Origin: Legionella sp.
GTDB taxonomy: Bacteria > Pseudomonadota > Gammaproteobacteria > Legionellales > Legionellaceae
DNA: 64,000 nucleotides
Reading direction: 5' to 3'
Assembly (NCBI GenBank): GCA_030680075.1
Contig: JAUXWR010000131.1
Span: 248,001 to 312,000 of the forward strand
Position 1 is the stretch's first letter; each line of letters starts with the position of its first letter. A program made the position numbers and the translations under genes. Of this stretch, positions 34,456 through 42,657 are shown one piece after another. The notes under the pieces were generated by a model. That model did no database searches and had not been told where the DNA came from. It saw only the letters and a list, made by a program, of their open reading frames with translations.

Positions 34456-34484
34456 ATAATACGTTATCTACAGTGCCTTGTCGA
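34456..34484 (-). promoter_or_regulatory. Candidate sigma-70 promoter of dotU-icmF
   Basis: On the minus strand TCGACA (34484-34479) and TATTAT (34461-34456) are separated by 17 bases, 98 bases before the dotU ATG. The -35 matches TTGACA in 5 of 6 and the -10 matches TATAAT in 5 of 6 positions. Confidence 0.5.
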
Positions 34485-34556
34485 TAAGTGATTGTACAAT
34501 AAAGTTTAAGCGCTAAATGGTGAGTAAAATTTTAAGCTATTGAATATTAATCAAAT

Positions 34557-34964
34557 TTATTCAAAAGCCAACGCAAAATGTCTTTCTACCCATTCCTCGC
34601 CCAGAAATTCAAAACAATCTTTTAGAAAATCCGCCAATTCGTCGGCAGAGAGCTCATGTTCGTGCCCTGGCGGCTCAATATCATGATGAAAATAATCACC
34701 GAAATAAGTGTCGCAAAAATGCTGATAATCGCGCGTGTGTAAGATGAACGCATGCCACATGCTATCCATATCCAGTAGAGGACCAAAAAGAAAAGTGTGG
34801 CGCGTTATAGTTTTTCGGTAGATGGTTAACCACATCCAGCCGAGTAAATCCGTGAACAGTTGTTGACCTTGCTGTAGCGAAAAATTTGAATGATGGTGAC
34901 AAAAATAGTGAACTACCTGATTATTCTGGTAAAGAAGTAGTTCTTTTAAAGCTGGTAATTTCAC
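34557..34964 (-). CDS. GRD (glycine-rich domain)-like protein
   Basis: A 135-residue cytosolic protein. The stretch DMDSMWHAFILHTRDYQHFC and GDYFHHDIEPPG resembles the helical core of the glycine-rich-domain-containing (GRDP/DUF1399) family, in which a WHxHIL-type motif is conserved. Function in bacteria is unknown. It starts with GTG at 34964, and that codon overlaps by GTGA with the stop of a 28-codon upstream ORF, so it is probably translated by coupling. No independent ribosome site is visible at its start. Confidence 0.7.
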   Translation of the reverse strand: MKLPALKELLLYQNNQVVHYFCHHHSNFSLQQGQQLFTDLLGWMWLTIYRKTITRHTFLFGPLLDMDSMWHAFILHTRDYQHFCDTYFGDYFHHDIEPPGHEHELSADELADFLKDCFEFLGEEWVERHFALAFE

Positions 34965-35047
34965 TGAAAGCCACAGCAGCTTTTACGCCATTCAGCATTT
35001 TTTTTAATAAAACGCACAATACGACATATTTTTTCTTCACGAGTCAT
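34961..35047 (-). CDS. 28-residue upstream ORF coupled to the GRD-like gene
   Basis: A 28-codon ORF starting ATG at 35047, with TAAGGAGAAG (35060-35051) as an excellent ribosome site. The peptide is short, basic and has two adjacent cysteines near its end (MTREEKICRIVRFIKK...KSCCGFQ). Its TGA overlaps the GTG of the next gene. It may be a leader peptide that delivers ribosomes to the downstream gene, or the start of a longer ancestral protein split by a frameshift. Confidence 0.55.
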   Translation of the reverse strand: MTREEKICRIVRFIKKNAEWRKSCCGFQ

Positions 35048-35123
35048 TATCTTCTCCTTATAAAGAGGCGCTATTAATTTCAACAGTAAATTGGTTGAGA
35101 TGCAAGTGGCAAGAAATACGCAT

Positions 35124-35618
35124 TTATTTCGCTTTAATGACGCCGCAACCAATTCGTGCACCCCCTCCGCCAAGAGCCGGAATGTCGGTATAATTATCAC
35201 CGCCTGCATGAATCATCACAGCCAACCCATCCAAATCGGTAGTCTTTAAGCGTGGAGCAAGCAAAGGGGTGTTCGCATTACCTTCGGCTGTTACAATTAA
35301 TACAGGCAGATCCCCTAAATGACCATTTCCATAAGGTCCTTGATGGCTATTGGTATTTTGGGGATCAAAATGACCACCCGCTTTCATACCCGTGTCACCA
35401 CAATCGGCATTTTGATGCAAATGAAAGCCATGGGCGCCTGCGGGCAGAGAGGTCAGGGTGGGTGAAATCAATAGCCCGTAAGGCGTATCTTTGAAAACAA
35501 TATTTCCAAGAATTGATTTTGCATTGGCCGTGGCATAAATGGTGGTGGTAATATCTTGGGCGTAGTTTGCTGTTGCATAAAAAATAGCTATGTAGAACAA
35601 ACTGGATAATTTTTTCAT
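35124..35618 (-). CDS. sodC: Periplasmic Cu/Zn superoxide dismutase
   Basis: A 164-residue exported enzyme that dismutates superoxide. The signal peptide (LSSLFYIAIFYATANYA) is cleaved near residue 20. Copper and zinc ligands are visible in GAHGFHLHQNADC, GGHFDP and the histidines of HLGDLP and MIHAGGDNYTD; the conserved disulfide uses Cys of NADC and ARIGCGVI. AGGA precedes the ATG. Legionella SodC protects against phagocyte superoxide. It lies 12 bases after a small uncertain ORF on the same strand. Confidence 0.94.
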   Translation of the reverse strand: MKKLSSLFYIAIFYATANYAQDITTTIYATANAKSILGNIVFKDTPYGLLISPTLTSLPAGAHGFHLHQNADCGDTGMKAGGHFDPQNTNSHQGPYGNGHLGDLPVLIVTAEGNANTPLLAPRLKTTDLDGLAVMIHAGGDNYTDIPALGGGGARIGCGVIKAK

Positions 35619-35630
35619 AATTTTTCCTGA

Positions 35631-35885
35631 TTAAGATTTAATAGGGGAAGTGTAGGTCAGTATCCAATGAAAACCCAGATAATTTTCCAAATAATCGCGC
35701 AAAATGTGGGCTAAATTCGCTTTGCCCATTTTAAAGGTTGCGACTGGCAATACACTTCTATATGATGCGGCCTCTGCCGCTGCCATTATTCGCATGGTGT
35801 AGTTGTTGCGAGGCGGTGGTGCTTTATGGTTGTGGATTGTGATTAAGAAAGTTGCAGTATGGGCTACATAAGTGTTATTTATCAT
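35631..35885 (-). CDS. Possible small unknown ORF upstream of sodC
   Basis: An 84-codon frame on the same strand as sodC, ending 12 bases before it. The C-terminal half (KMGKANLAHILRDYLENYL) looks protein-like, but no homologue is recognised and the ribosome site is weak. It may be a remnant. Apart from this frame, I see nothing definite in the 477 bases between sodC and the helicase gene; the stretch nearest the helicase is AT-rich and probably its promoter region. Confidence 0.3.
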   Translation of the reverse strand: MINNTYVAHTATFLITIHNHKAPPPRNNYTMRIMAAAEAASYRSVLPVATFKMGKANLAHILRDYLENYLGFHWILTYTSPIKS

Positions 35886-36095
35886 CCATGCTGTGTAGGA
35901 AATCGCTATTAGTGAGTATCTATTTACCCAATTATTTTTGACCTTAAATTAATCAATTTGATTTATATTTTGCATTAAAAAAACAGTCTGAAAAATAAAA
36001 ATCGTGCACAATCCTGTTTATTTTGTTATTATAGTGAGCAATTATTGCATAACTTAACCCATTTGGGGTTACGCTATACTTATTTTGGAAAATTT

Positions 36096-37793
36096 ATGAC
36101 ACAAGAATTAGTAACTTTTGCCGCCCTTGATCTATCTGATGTTTTACTTAAAGCCCTTGCCGATATGAAATTTGATACACCTTCACCTGTGCAAGTGCAA
36201 ACCATTCCTTTTTTAAAGGCAGGTCGAGATGTTATTGCACAAGCGCAAACCGGTACCGGTAAAACGGCGGCATTTGCCTTACCTATTCTGCAGCGGTTAA
36301 ATATGAAATCGCAGCACACACAAGCCTTGATTATCGCGCCAACGCGAGAGCTGGCGATTCAGGTAGCTTCTCAGTTTGAAGTATTGAGCATTCATCAGAA
36401 AGGCACGTCTATTTCTGTATTATGCGGTGGTCAGGATTATTCTCGTCAGTTAAAACAATTACGAGATGGGGCGCAAATTGTTGTAGGAACGCCTGGGCGA
36501 ATTCTTGACCATATCGAGCGCGGTACATTAAAACTCGATAACTTAACGACGTTTGTTATTGATGAAGCGGATGAGATGTTACGAATGGGCTTTATCGAAG
36601 ACGTGGAAATGATTCTATCGAAATTGCCTACTGAAAAACAAATAGCATTATTTTCAGCGACAATGCCTTCTCGTATTCGCCAGATTGCAAACAGTTATTT
36701 AACTGATCCAGTATCGGTGGAAATACGCTCGGAAACCGCAACAGTCAAAGCAATTGAACAGCGATACCTCTTTGCTTCTCCTGTACAAAAGTCTGATGCA
36801 TTACTGCGAATATTGGCGGTAGAAGATTATCAGGGTGTGATTGTATTTGTTCGTACAAAAAGCAGCACTGAAGAAGTGGCTGAAGTCCTGCAGCAGCAAG
36901 GGTATCGCGCGATGGCCATCCATGGTGATATTACCCAAACATTGCGTGAACGCATTGTCGCTCAGTTCCGACAAGGTGCTATAGATATATTAGTTGCAAC
37001 GGATGTTGCCGCACGTGGTTTGGATGTAGAGCGCGTGACTCACGTGATTAACTATGATGTTCCCCATGATTGTGAAACCTATGTTCACCGAATTGGCCGT
37101 ACCGGTCGTGCGGGTCGAAGTGGTGTTACAATTCTCTTTTTAACGCCTCGAGAAACACGTATTCTTAATACGATTGAGCGCCATACCCGTCAACGGATTG
37201 AAAAAGTTGTTGTGCCTAACGATTACATGATTCAAGTGGCAAGACAGCAACGTTTTATGGCGGATATCAGTACCCGTTTGCAGCATGAGAATTTACCCGC
37301 ATACCGTCAAATAGTTGAAGAATTCCTGCAACAAAATCCAGACGCCACAGCGGTGGACGCAGCAGCGGCTCTTGCTTTATTAATTAATAAAGATAAACCT
37401 TGGCAGCGCGAATTATCCTTACCAAAACCTGCACGTCCCGCTAAAGAGGCGCGTGTGCGTGATGGCGGTGATTTCAAGGGATCTAAAGGCTCTTTTGATC
37501 GCAACAAAAATGACAGAAGACCTGCTCGTGAGGAAAAAAGCTTTCGGGATGACGTTCAACAAGAGTTATTCCGCATTGATGTAGGCCGCGTACATGGCGT
37601 TAAACCTGGCAATATTGTGGGTGCAATAGCCAATGAAGCCGGTTTGCAAAGTCGTTTTATAACGGGTCTTAAAATTCACGATGATCACTCAACCGTAAGG
37701 CTTCCCAAGACCATGTCTAAAGAAATGGTTCAAGGGTTAAATAAAGCCTGGGTTTGTGGCCGTCAGTTGAAGCTTACGGCAATTGGTACCTAA
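36096..37793 (+). CDS. deaD: DEAD-box ATP-dependent RNA helicase (DeaD/CsdA-like)
   Basis: A 565-residue RNA helicase. Motifs in order: AQTGTGKTAAFALP (I), PTRELAIQVA (Ia), GTPGRILDHIERG, VIDEADEML (II, DEAD), FSATMPSRI (III), IVFVRTKSSTEEV (IV), DVAARGLDVERV (V) and HRIGRTGRAGRSG (VI). The long C-terminus with a Lys/Arg-rich linker and a DbpA-like RNA-binding domain (RVHGVKPGNIVGAIANEAGL) fits DeaD, which works in ribosome assembly and cold adaptation. The ATG at 36096 gives the family start; an in-frame upstream ATG lacks a ribosome site. Confidence 0.93.
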   Translation: MTQELVTFAALDLSDVLLKALADMKFDTPSPVQVQTIPFLKAGRDVIAQAQTGTGKTAAFALPILQRLNMKSQHTQALIIAPTRELAIQVASQFEVLSIHQKGTSISVLCGGQDYSRQLKQLRDGAQIVVGTPGRILDHIERGTLKLDNLTTFVIDEADEMLRMGFIEDVEMILSKLPTEKQIALFSATMPSRIRQIANSYLTDPVSVEIRSETATVKAIEQRYLFASPVQKSDALLRILAVEDYQGVIVFVRTKSSTEEVAEVLQQQGYRAMAIHGDITQTLRERIVAQFRQGAIDILVATDVAARGLDVERVTHVINYDVPHDCETYVHRIGRTGRAGRSGVTILFLTPRETRILNTIERHTRQRIEKVVVPNDYMIQVARQQRFMADISTRLQHENLPAYRQIVEEFLQQNPDATAVDAAAALALLINKDKPWQRELSLPKPARPAKEARVRDGGDFKGSKGSFDRNKNDRRPAREEKSFRDDVQQELFRIDVGRVHGVKPGNIVGAIANEAGLQSRFITGLKIHDDHSTVRLPKTMSKEMVQGLNKAWVCGRQLKLTAIGT

Positions 37794-37807
37794 TCCCTTT
37801 GCCGACG

Positions 37808-37828
37808 TCCCGCGACTTGTTCGCGGGA
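37808..37828. repeat. Short GC-rich hairpin after deaD
   Basis: TCCCGCGA (37808-37815) and TCGCGGGA (37821-37828) form a perfect 8-bp stem with loop CTTGT, followed by TCCAGGATCTA. It looks like a dispersed REP-type palindrome rather than an intrinsic terminator, as no T-run follows. Confidence 0.6.
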
Positions 37829-37890
37829 TCCAGGATCTAACATTTCCCTCCTGCGGATAAACCGCGTGACATGGCGAAGAAAATCTCATC

Positions 37891-38394
37891 CTACTTTGAT
37901 TGATTGGCACCTAGCGCAACAGCTGCTGTAACGCCAAGTGTTACAACAACCGTTGCAGCGATAGCAAATAATTGATACCTGTTATATTTTTTTGCTCTTA
38001 AATCACCCATTGCTCCACTAATTACATCACGTAGTTTTAAAAATGGATCATGAGGGGCCGCCGTGTTCGCTCTTTCTGCTAATGATGGGGCAATTTTTGT
38101 TTTTATATTGTCGCTGGCATCTTGAACTTCTTTAAGACAATTAAATTGAAATTGTTCTGTGGTCAGTTTTAGCGCTTCAGCTACTGCTCCACTAAAGTTA
38201 GCGGCATTTTCATCGCTCCATTTTTGCAAGCCAAATTTTTCTTTGCATAAATAGCGGCTGTTGTCGGAACGGATGCAGGATTGTTGAAAACCGCCAGCTG
38301 CCTCTTTTAATTTTGATGAGTCACCGATAATTTCCAAAAGATTTTGATAAAAAAAATAAGTGAACTGTTGTTCGAAGTTCATGAGTAAATCCAT
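37891..38394 (-). CDS. Unknown protein with C-terminal membrane anchor
   Basis: A 167-residue protein I do not recognise. It has a helical soluble part with four cysteines (SCIRSDNSRYLCKE, FNCLKEV) and a single hydrophobic C-terminal helix LFAIAATVVVTLGVTAAVALG, giving a tail-anchored topology, with no signal peptide. Two in-frame ATGs (38394, 38382) are possible; neither has a clear ribosome site. The 317 bases upstream hold a MITE-like repeat and promoter-like AT-rich DNA. Confidence 0.6.
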   Translation of the reverse strand: MDLLMNFEQQFTYFFYQNLLEIIGDSSKLKEAAGGFQQSCIRSDNSRYLCKEKFGLQKWSDENAANFSGAVAEALKLTTEQFQFNCLKEVQDASDNIKTKIAPSLAERANTAAPHDPFLKLRDVISGAMGDLRAKKYNRYQLFAIAATVVVTLGVTAAVALGANQSK

Positions 38395-38529
38395 TTATTT
38401 AAAGGATGTGACTATAAATGGCTAATGAAAAGTATGCAATAAACTGTAATTAAATCGAACTAAATGCAAATAAAATTGATCATTTTAGATGATATAGATT
38501 ATAATTAGGCGTTTTTTAGCTCTGCAACG

Positions 38530-38664
38530 GATAATTTTTAAATGCTGGCAACCCGTCTTTGCGAGCGCCAGCGAAGCAATCCAGCGGCCTTCTGTTGTTC
38601 ACAAAGGCCCGCTGGATTGCTTCGCCTGCGGCTCGCAAAGACAGCATCTAGATTTAAAAATTAC
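38530..38664. repeat. Dispersed inverted-repeat element (best preserved hairpin)
   Basis: The core 38554-38643 is nearly perfectly self-complementary: GTCTTTGCGAGCGCCAGCGA through GAAGCAATCCAGCGG pairs with CCGCTGGATTGCTTC through GCTCGCAAAGAC. Flanking AT-rich ends (TAATTTTTAAATGCTG and CAGCATCTAGATTTAAAAA) extend the pairing to about 38530-38664. It belongs to the same family as the elements at 4180, 11729 and 30486. Confidence 0.8.
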
Positions 38665-38711
38665 CCTGTGCACAGTATTTTTGTCACATTATCAATCAAT
38701 TAAGGCTTCAA

Positions 38712-39641
38712 ATGAAAGTGTTAGCTACGTTAGTTGCGCTGGTTTTTTCCAGTATGGTTACAGCTACTCCCTTGCACAATATTGTTGTTTTTGGTGATAG
38801 TTTATCGGACAACGGTAATCTTTATGAATTCATGCAACACAAAATACCAATCTCCCCACCTTATTTTGAAGGGCGCTTTACCAATGGTCCTGTATGGATC
38901 GAGCGTTTAGCCGAGTCTTATTTTCCTGGAGAGGGCGCAGAGCACTTGCTGGATTACGCTTTTGGCGGCGCTGGTATCTCCGATGAAGCCGATGATGACG
39001 CTTTATTTACCTTGAAACACGAAATTGATGTCTACCTGCTTGCTCATGAAGATAAAGCTGACCCGCAAAGTTTGTTTGTTATCTGGATAGGTGCAAATAA
39101 CTATTTGGCCGCTCCAGGCGAAACAGACCAAACCGTTCAGGACGTGAACGCTGGTATCAGGCATGGCATGGAGCGCCTGGCCAAGATGGGGGCTAAGCAT
39201 GTGCTGGTTTTAAATCTGCCCGACCTGGGCAAAACCCCCATCGCGCGTGAATTTGAAGCAGAAGAGCAGCTCACCGAATCAACTAACCGCCACAATGAAA
39301 CGTTAGCCAATACTGTCTTAAGTCTGGAAGAGAAATATCCAGATGTGCAGTGGGTTTATTTTGATGCCAATAAGGTAATCAGGGATGTCGTTGCAAAACC
39401 GCAAGATTTTGGTTTCAATAATGTTACAGATACCTGCTATGATGTAATAGTCGATAAACCTTCTCAACAGGCGATATTGAAGATGGCCTCTCCACATCAA
39501 AAGACAGGCAGAACGCTTGACGATGTTTGTGAAGGCTACATGTTTTTTGATCCCGTTCATTCAACAGCTTTAGCTCATCAGCTTATCGCTGATAAAGTTC
39601 GTGCTCAGTTGAATACCTTGGGCATGAAGTTTTCTATGTAA
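38712..39641 (+). CDS. plaA: GDSL lysophospholipase A, PlaA-like
   Basis: A 309-residue secreted lipase/esterase of the GDSL family. After a signal peptide (LATLVALVFSSMVTA), Block I VVFGDSLSDNGN places the nucleophile at Ser30, Block III WIGANNY follows near residue 125, and the catalytic Asp-His pair is in DPVHST near 281. The length matches L. pneumophila PlaA rather than the longer PlaC or PlaD. PlaA is a type II-secreted lysophospholipase that protects the vacuole. The TAAGG at 38701 precedes the ATG. Confidence 0.85.
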   Translation: MKVLATLVALVFSSMVTATPLHNIVVFGDSLSDNGNLYEFMQHKIPISPPYFEGRFTNGPVWIERLAESYFPGEGAEHLLDYAFGGAGISDEADDDALFTLKHEIDVYLLAHEDKADPQSLFVIWIGANNYLAAPGETDQTVQDVNAGIRHGMERLAKMGAKHVLVLNLPDLGKTPIAREFEAEEQLTESTNRHNETLANTVLSLEEKYPDVQWVYFDANKVIRDVVAKPQDFGFNNVTDTCYDVIVDKPSQQAILKMASPHQKTGRTLDDVCEGYMFFDPVHSTALAHQLIADKVRAQLNTLGMKFSM

Positions 39642-39661
39642 TTTTATATAGGGAAATAAAC

Positions 39662-40222
39662 ATGTTTTCATGCGGCAATTTAAACCTGGAATTGACTCTC
39701 CATGAACTAAGATGGCCGCAGGCTGACATAAAAGTCATCTTTATAGCTGAAAATGTAAATAGCGTTATTCGCGCCTTTTCTCTAATTAAAGATAAGGACA
39801 AATACATTATAGAATTCAATGTTGACTCAAGAACGGATTTAACTAAAGTTGGAGAGGTGAAAAATGACGAACCTTTGCAACATTCACCTGGTGTCCGCTA
39901 TTTTTATGGTGGCACCTTAAGCTGTTTTAAAGTTAGCATACAAATAAAAGAAGGACATTTTCAAGAACTCAGCAAGATATTTGACGTTGCGACTCTTTTG
40001 GACGACGTTGACCCTGCTTTTATAAACTTTATAGAACAAGTAATTTCATGCGAAAGTAGCTATAGAAATGATATGTCCAATGAAAATCGGTTCGATGATC
40101 TGCTCATGAATGAACCAAAAAAAGGGAAAGGGCGATATCGGATGTGGGACAGTAGTTTTACAGAGGGGCTGTCGATGGATTCATTAAGTGGTGACGATCC
40201 AAACTGGCCTAGTCACTGGTAA
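39662..40222 (+). CDS. Unknown protein following plaA
   Basis: A 186-residue protein of unknown function, starting 20 bases after the lipase stop with its own AGGG ribosome site, so it is probably co-transcribed. There is no signal peptide or membrane segment. The middle is beta-rich (LSCFKVSIQIKEG), the C-terminal part is acidic and ends in PNWPSHW. I recognise no domain. Confidence 0.65.
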   Translation: MFSCGNLNLELTLHELRWPQADIKVIFIAENVNSVIRAFSLIKDKDKYIIEFNVDSRTDLTKVGEVKNDEPLQHSPGVRYFYGGTLSCFKVSIQIKEGHFQELSKIFDVATLLDDVDPAFINFIEQVISCESSYRNDMSNENRFDDLLMNEPKKGKGRYRMWDSSFTEGLSMDSLSGDDPNWPSHW

Positions 40223-40277
40223 GCTTAAAGAGAACCATAAACCGCAAGTTTTCGAAGAAAACAGCCTGTCATCGACG

Positions 40278-41129
40278 TTACCACCCCTTGCTTTCACAAA
40301 TTTGTTCATACGCCTTAGTGATTTTTTGCGTCCTATCATTGGCCGCTTTTATCATTTCTTCAGGAAGACCTTGAGCGATTAATTTGTCAGGGTGATTTCG
40401 ACTGATTGAACGGCGATAAGCGCGTTTTACTTCCTGCTTTGTAGCGGTTTGTGCCACTTCTAATAAGGCATAAGACTGAGCAAGCGCATTAGGGGGTACG
40501 GAGGAGTAATTATTGGAGCTACCACTGCTTTGTTGCTTTGAGGAGCTTCCTCGACGAAAGCCAAAATCTTCATAAAAGCGGTATTGCTGGTGTAAAGGCG
40601 CGAAGCCTAATCGCTTGAAAATATCATCAAGAGCCTGAAATTTCGCGGCAGACAAGCCATCCACTTGCGCTGAGCGGTATTGTATATCCATAAATACCTT
40701 CAGTAAATCAGGGTTATCATAACAACTGCTTTTCAGGAGAGTGAGCATGCGGTCAATATTGTAAGCCGGGGATTTTCCTTCATTAAAATAATGTTTTGCC
40801 AGCGTTTTATGTTGCCGGGAGAGGCGCATCTCATCCATCATGACACGTGCCATTTGGATTTCATTTTCAGATACACGGCCATCTGATTTGGCAATATAAC
40901 CCATTATTGCAAAGGTAGCTTCAAAAAATATTTTTTGTACAGCTTCGCGTTTTTCGTCATGGTAGGACCAATACGGTCTTGAAAAATGATTAGCCAAACC
41001 ACGGTCAAAAAAATTCCCGATTAATATACCCAATAAGGCACCGGCAGAACCCGCCATAAGGTAGCCAAAAAAACAACCCAGTAATTTTCCCCACCAGGTA
41101 TTGGTCGTAAAAAATTGACGAAAATTCAT
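40278..41129 (-). CDS. djlA: Membrane-anchored DnaJ-like co-chaperone DjlA
   Basis: A 283-residue DnaJ co-chaperone. An N-terminal glycine-rich membrane segment (LLGCFFGYLMAGSAGALLGI, residues 17-36) is followed by a TerB-like domain (FATFAIMGYIAKSDGRVSENEI-type helices) and a C-terminal J domain (about 215-283) with the HPDK motif in SRNHPDKLIAQGLP. It stimulates DnaK at the membrane. Legionella djlA mutants are known to be impaired in the environment and in cells. Convergent with the plaA operon. Confidence 0.93.
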   Translation of the reverse strand: MNFRQFFTTNTWWGKLLGCFFGYLMAGSAGALLGILIGNFFDRGLANHFSRPYWSYHDEKREAVQKIFFEATFAIMGYIAKSDGRVSENEIQMARVMMDEMRLSRQHKTLAKHYFNEGKSPAYNIDRMLTLLKSSCYDNPDLLKVFMDIQYRSAQVDGLSAAKFQALDDIFKRLGFAPLHQQYRFYEDFGFRRGSSSKQQSSGSSNNYSSVPPNALAQSYALLEVAQTATKQEVKRAYRRSISRNHPDKLIAQGLPEEMIKAANDRTQKITKAYEQICESKGW

Positions 41130-41300
41130 TGAATCATACTTCCAACGTTGTGAGTGAGTGGTTATAACTTCTAATTGATAATTTTAGCTCTAAATAACAC
41201 TTAACGACACCTCTATTAATGATATCGAAACAAGCCCGGTCATTATTTTCTCTGTAATTTTGGAAGTTCACGTGTTTTAGCCGTTAACTCGAACTTTTTC

Positions 41301-41328
41301 TTAACATAATACCATTAAGGTATATACT
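41301..41328 (+). promoter_or_regulatory. waaA promoter with TATATACTT motif
   Basis: TTAACA (41301-41306) and TATACT (41323-41328) are 16 bases apart, 25 bases before the ATG. The -10 is part of the TATATACTT nonamer shared with icmT, icmP and yqgE. Confidence 0.5.
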
Positions 41329-41352
41329 TCTTTTTTTTATAAGAGATCCTTT

Positions 41353-42615
41353 ATGCGCCATCTGTATTCTTTACTTATGTATTTGTTAACCCCTTGTCTT
41401 CTACTGCGTTTATGGTGGAAAGGTCGACGTTTACCTGCTTACAGAGAACGTATTGCTGAGCGATTTTGTTGGGGTAAGATGACGCCTGCGCCAATTGATG
41501 TATGGGTTCATGCCGTTTCCTTAGGGGAGGTAATTGCGGCGATTCCCTTAATTGATGCTTTATTAAGTAAGCATTATAAAATCCTGATTACTACAATGAC
41601 ACCCACGGGCGCTATGCGCGTGAAAGCCCGTTTTGGCGAGAAAGTTCGCCATCGCTATATACCTTATGATTTACCATCGGTTTTACGTCGTTTCTTCAGT
41701 GTTTATCAACCGCGAGCAGGCGTTATTATTGAAACGGAACTGTGGCCTAATCTTATTAACCAGGCGACACGTTTTGAGGTACCTTTATTATTGATTAACG
41801 CACGATTGTCAGAGCGCTCTTATCGCTCGTATAAAAAAGGTAAATTCTTTTTTGAACCGTTATTAAATCAATTCCACGCAATTCTTGCACAAAGTGCCGA
41901 TGACGCGAAGCGCTTTAAATTGCTGGGAGCCGCTGATGAAAAAGTTGCCGTTTTTGGCAACATGAAATTTGATTTACAAATTCAGAATATTGATAGCGCT
42001 GTGTTTACTCAATTAAAAAATCGTTGGGGAAAGCAGCGAGCGGTGATTATGGCGGCAAGCACTCATGAAGATGAAGAGTTGCAATTATTATCGCGACTAA
42101 AAATATTACAAGCAAGTATCCCTGATGTAATTTTGTTAATTGCTCCCCGCCACCCCGAGCGGTTTCAGAAAATTTTTCAACTCTCAGAGCAGTCAGGTTT
42201 CAAGACCGGTTTGCGAAGCCGTATTGACAGTTTACAACCTGATCTCGATGTGGTGGTTCTTGATTCACTAGGCGAACTTCTCGGTTTTTATCAACTGAGT
42301 GACTACGCTTTTGTGGGAGGAAGTCTGGTGCCGGTGGGAGGACATAATGTTCTTGAACCAATCGCTATGCATGTTCCTGTATTGACAGGTCGTTATATGT
42401 TTAATTCCACGGCCATTATTGAGGATTTGAGAATGTCTGATGCGATTGAGTTAGTTGATAATGCGGATGACTTAGTAGCTAAAATTATTATGTTGCACCA
42501 AGATACAAAAAGGAAAAGTCGCCTTGTTGATAATGCTATGAAAGTTTTAACCGCTAACAAAGGTGCCGTAGAACGTTATATTGCCAAGCTTGAGTCTTGC
42601 TTGGTTATGAAATAA
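41353..42615 (+). CDS. waaA: 3-deoxy-D-manno-octulosonic acid (Kdo) transferase
   Basis: A 420-residue inner-membrane glycosyltransferase adding Kdo to lipid IVA in LPS synthesis. An N-terminal membrane anchor (YSLLMYLLTPCLLLRLWW) precedes VWVHAVSLGEV, TTMTPTGAMRV, EPLLNQFHAILAQS, and the C-terminal donor site GGSLVPVGGHNVLEPIA near residue 318. AGAGA precedes the ATG. The 3' end converges on the first propeller gene, with a terminator-like hairpin between. Confidence 0.93.
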   Translation: MRHLYSLLMYLLTPCLLLRLWWKGRRLPAYRERIAERFCWGKMTPAPIDVWVHAVSLGEVIAAIPLIDALLSKHYKILITTMTPTGAMRVKARFGEKVRHRYIPYDLPSVLRRFFSVYQPRAGVIIETELWPNLINQATRFEVPLLLINARLSERSYRSYKKGKFFFEPLLNQFHAILAQSADDAKRFKLLGAADEKVAVFGNMKFDLQIQNIDSAVFTQLKNRWGKQRAVIMAASTHEDEELQLLSRLKILQASIPDVILLIAPRHPERFQKIFQLSEQSGFKTGLRSRIDSLQPDLDVVVLDSLGELLGFYQLSDYAFVGGSLVPVGGHNVLEPIAMHVPVLTGRYMFNSTAIIEDLRMSDAIELVDNADDLVAKIIMLHQDTKRKSRLVDNAMKVLTANKGAVERYIAKLESCLVMK

Positions 42616-42640
42616 AAAGGCTCACCATAAGGCAAGCCTT
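42613..42640 (-). terminator. Terminator-like hairpin downstream of the first repeat-protein gene
   Basis: Read on the minus strand, AAGGCTTGCC (42640-42631) and GGTGAGCCTT (42626-42617) pair in 8 of 10 positions around TTAT, followed by TTT-A-TT at 42616-42611. A similar hairpin (AAGGCTGG...AGCCTT) follows the second paralogue near 45690-45708. Confidence 0.6.
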
Positions 42641-42657
42641 CGATTGATTGAATTTCA

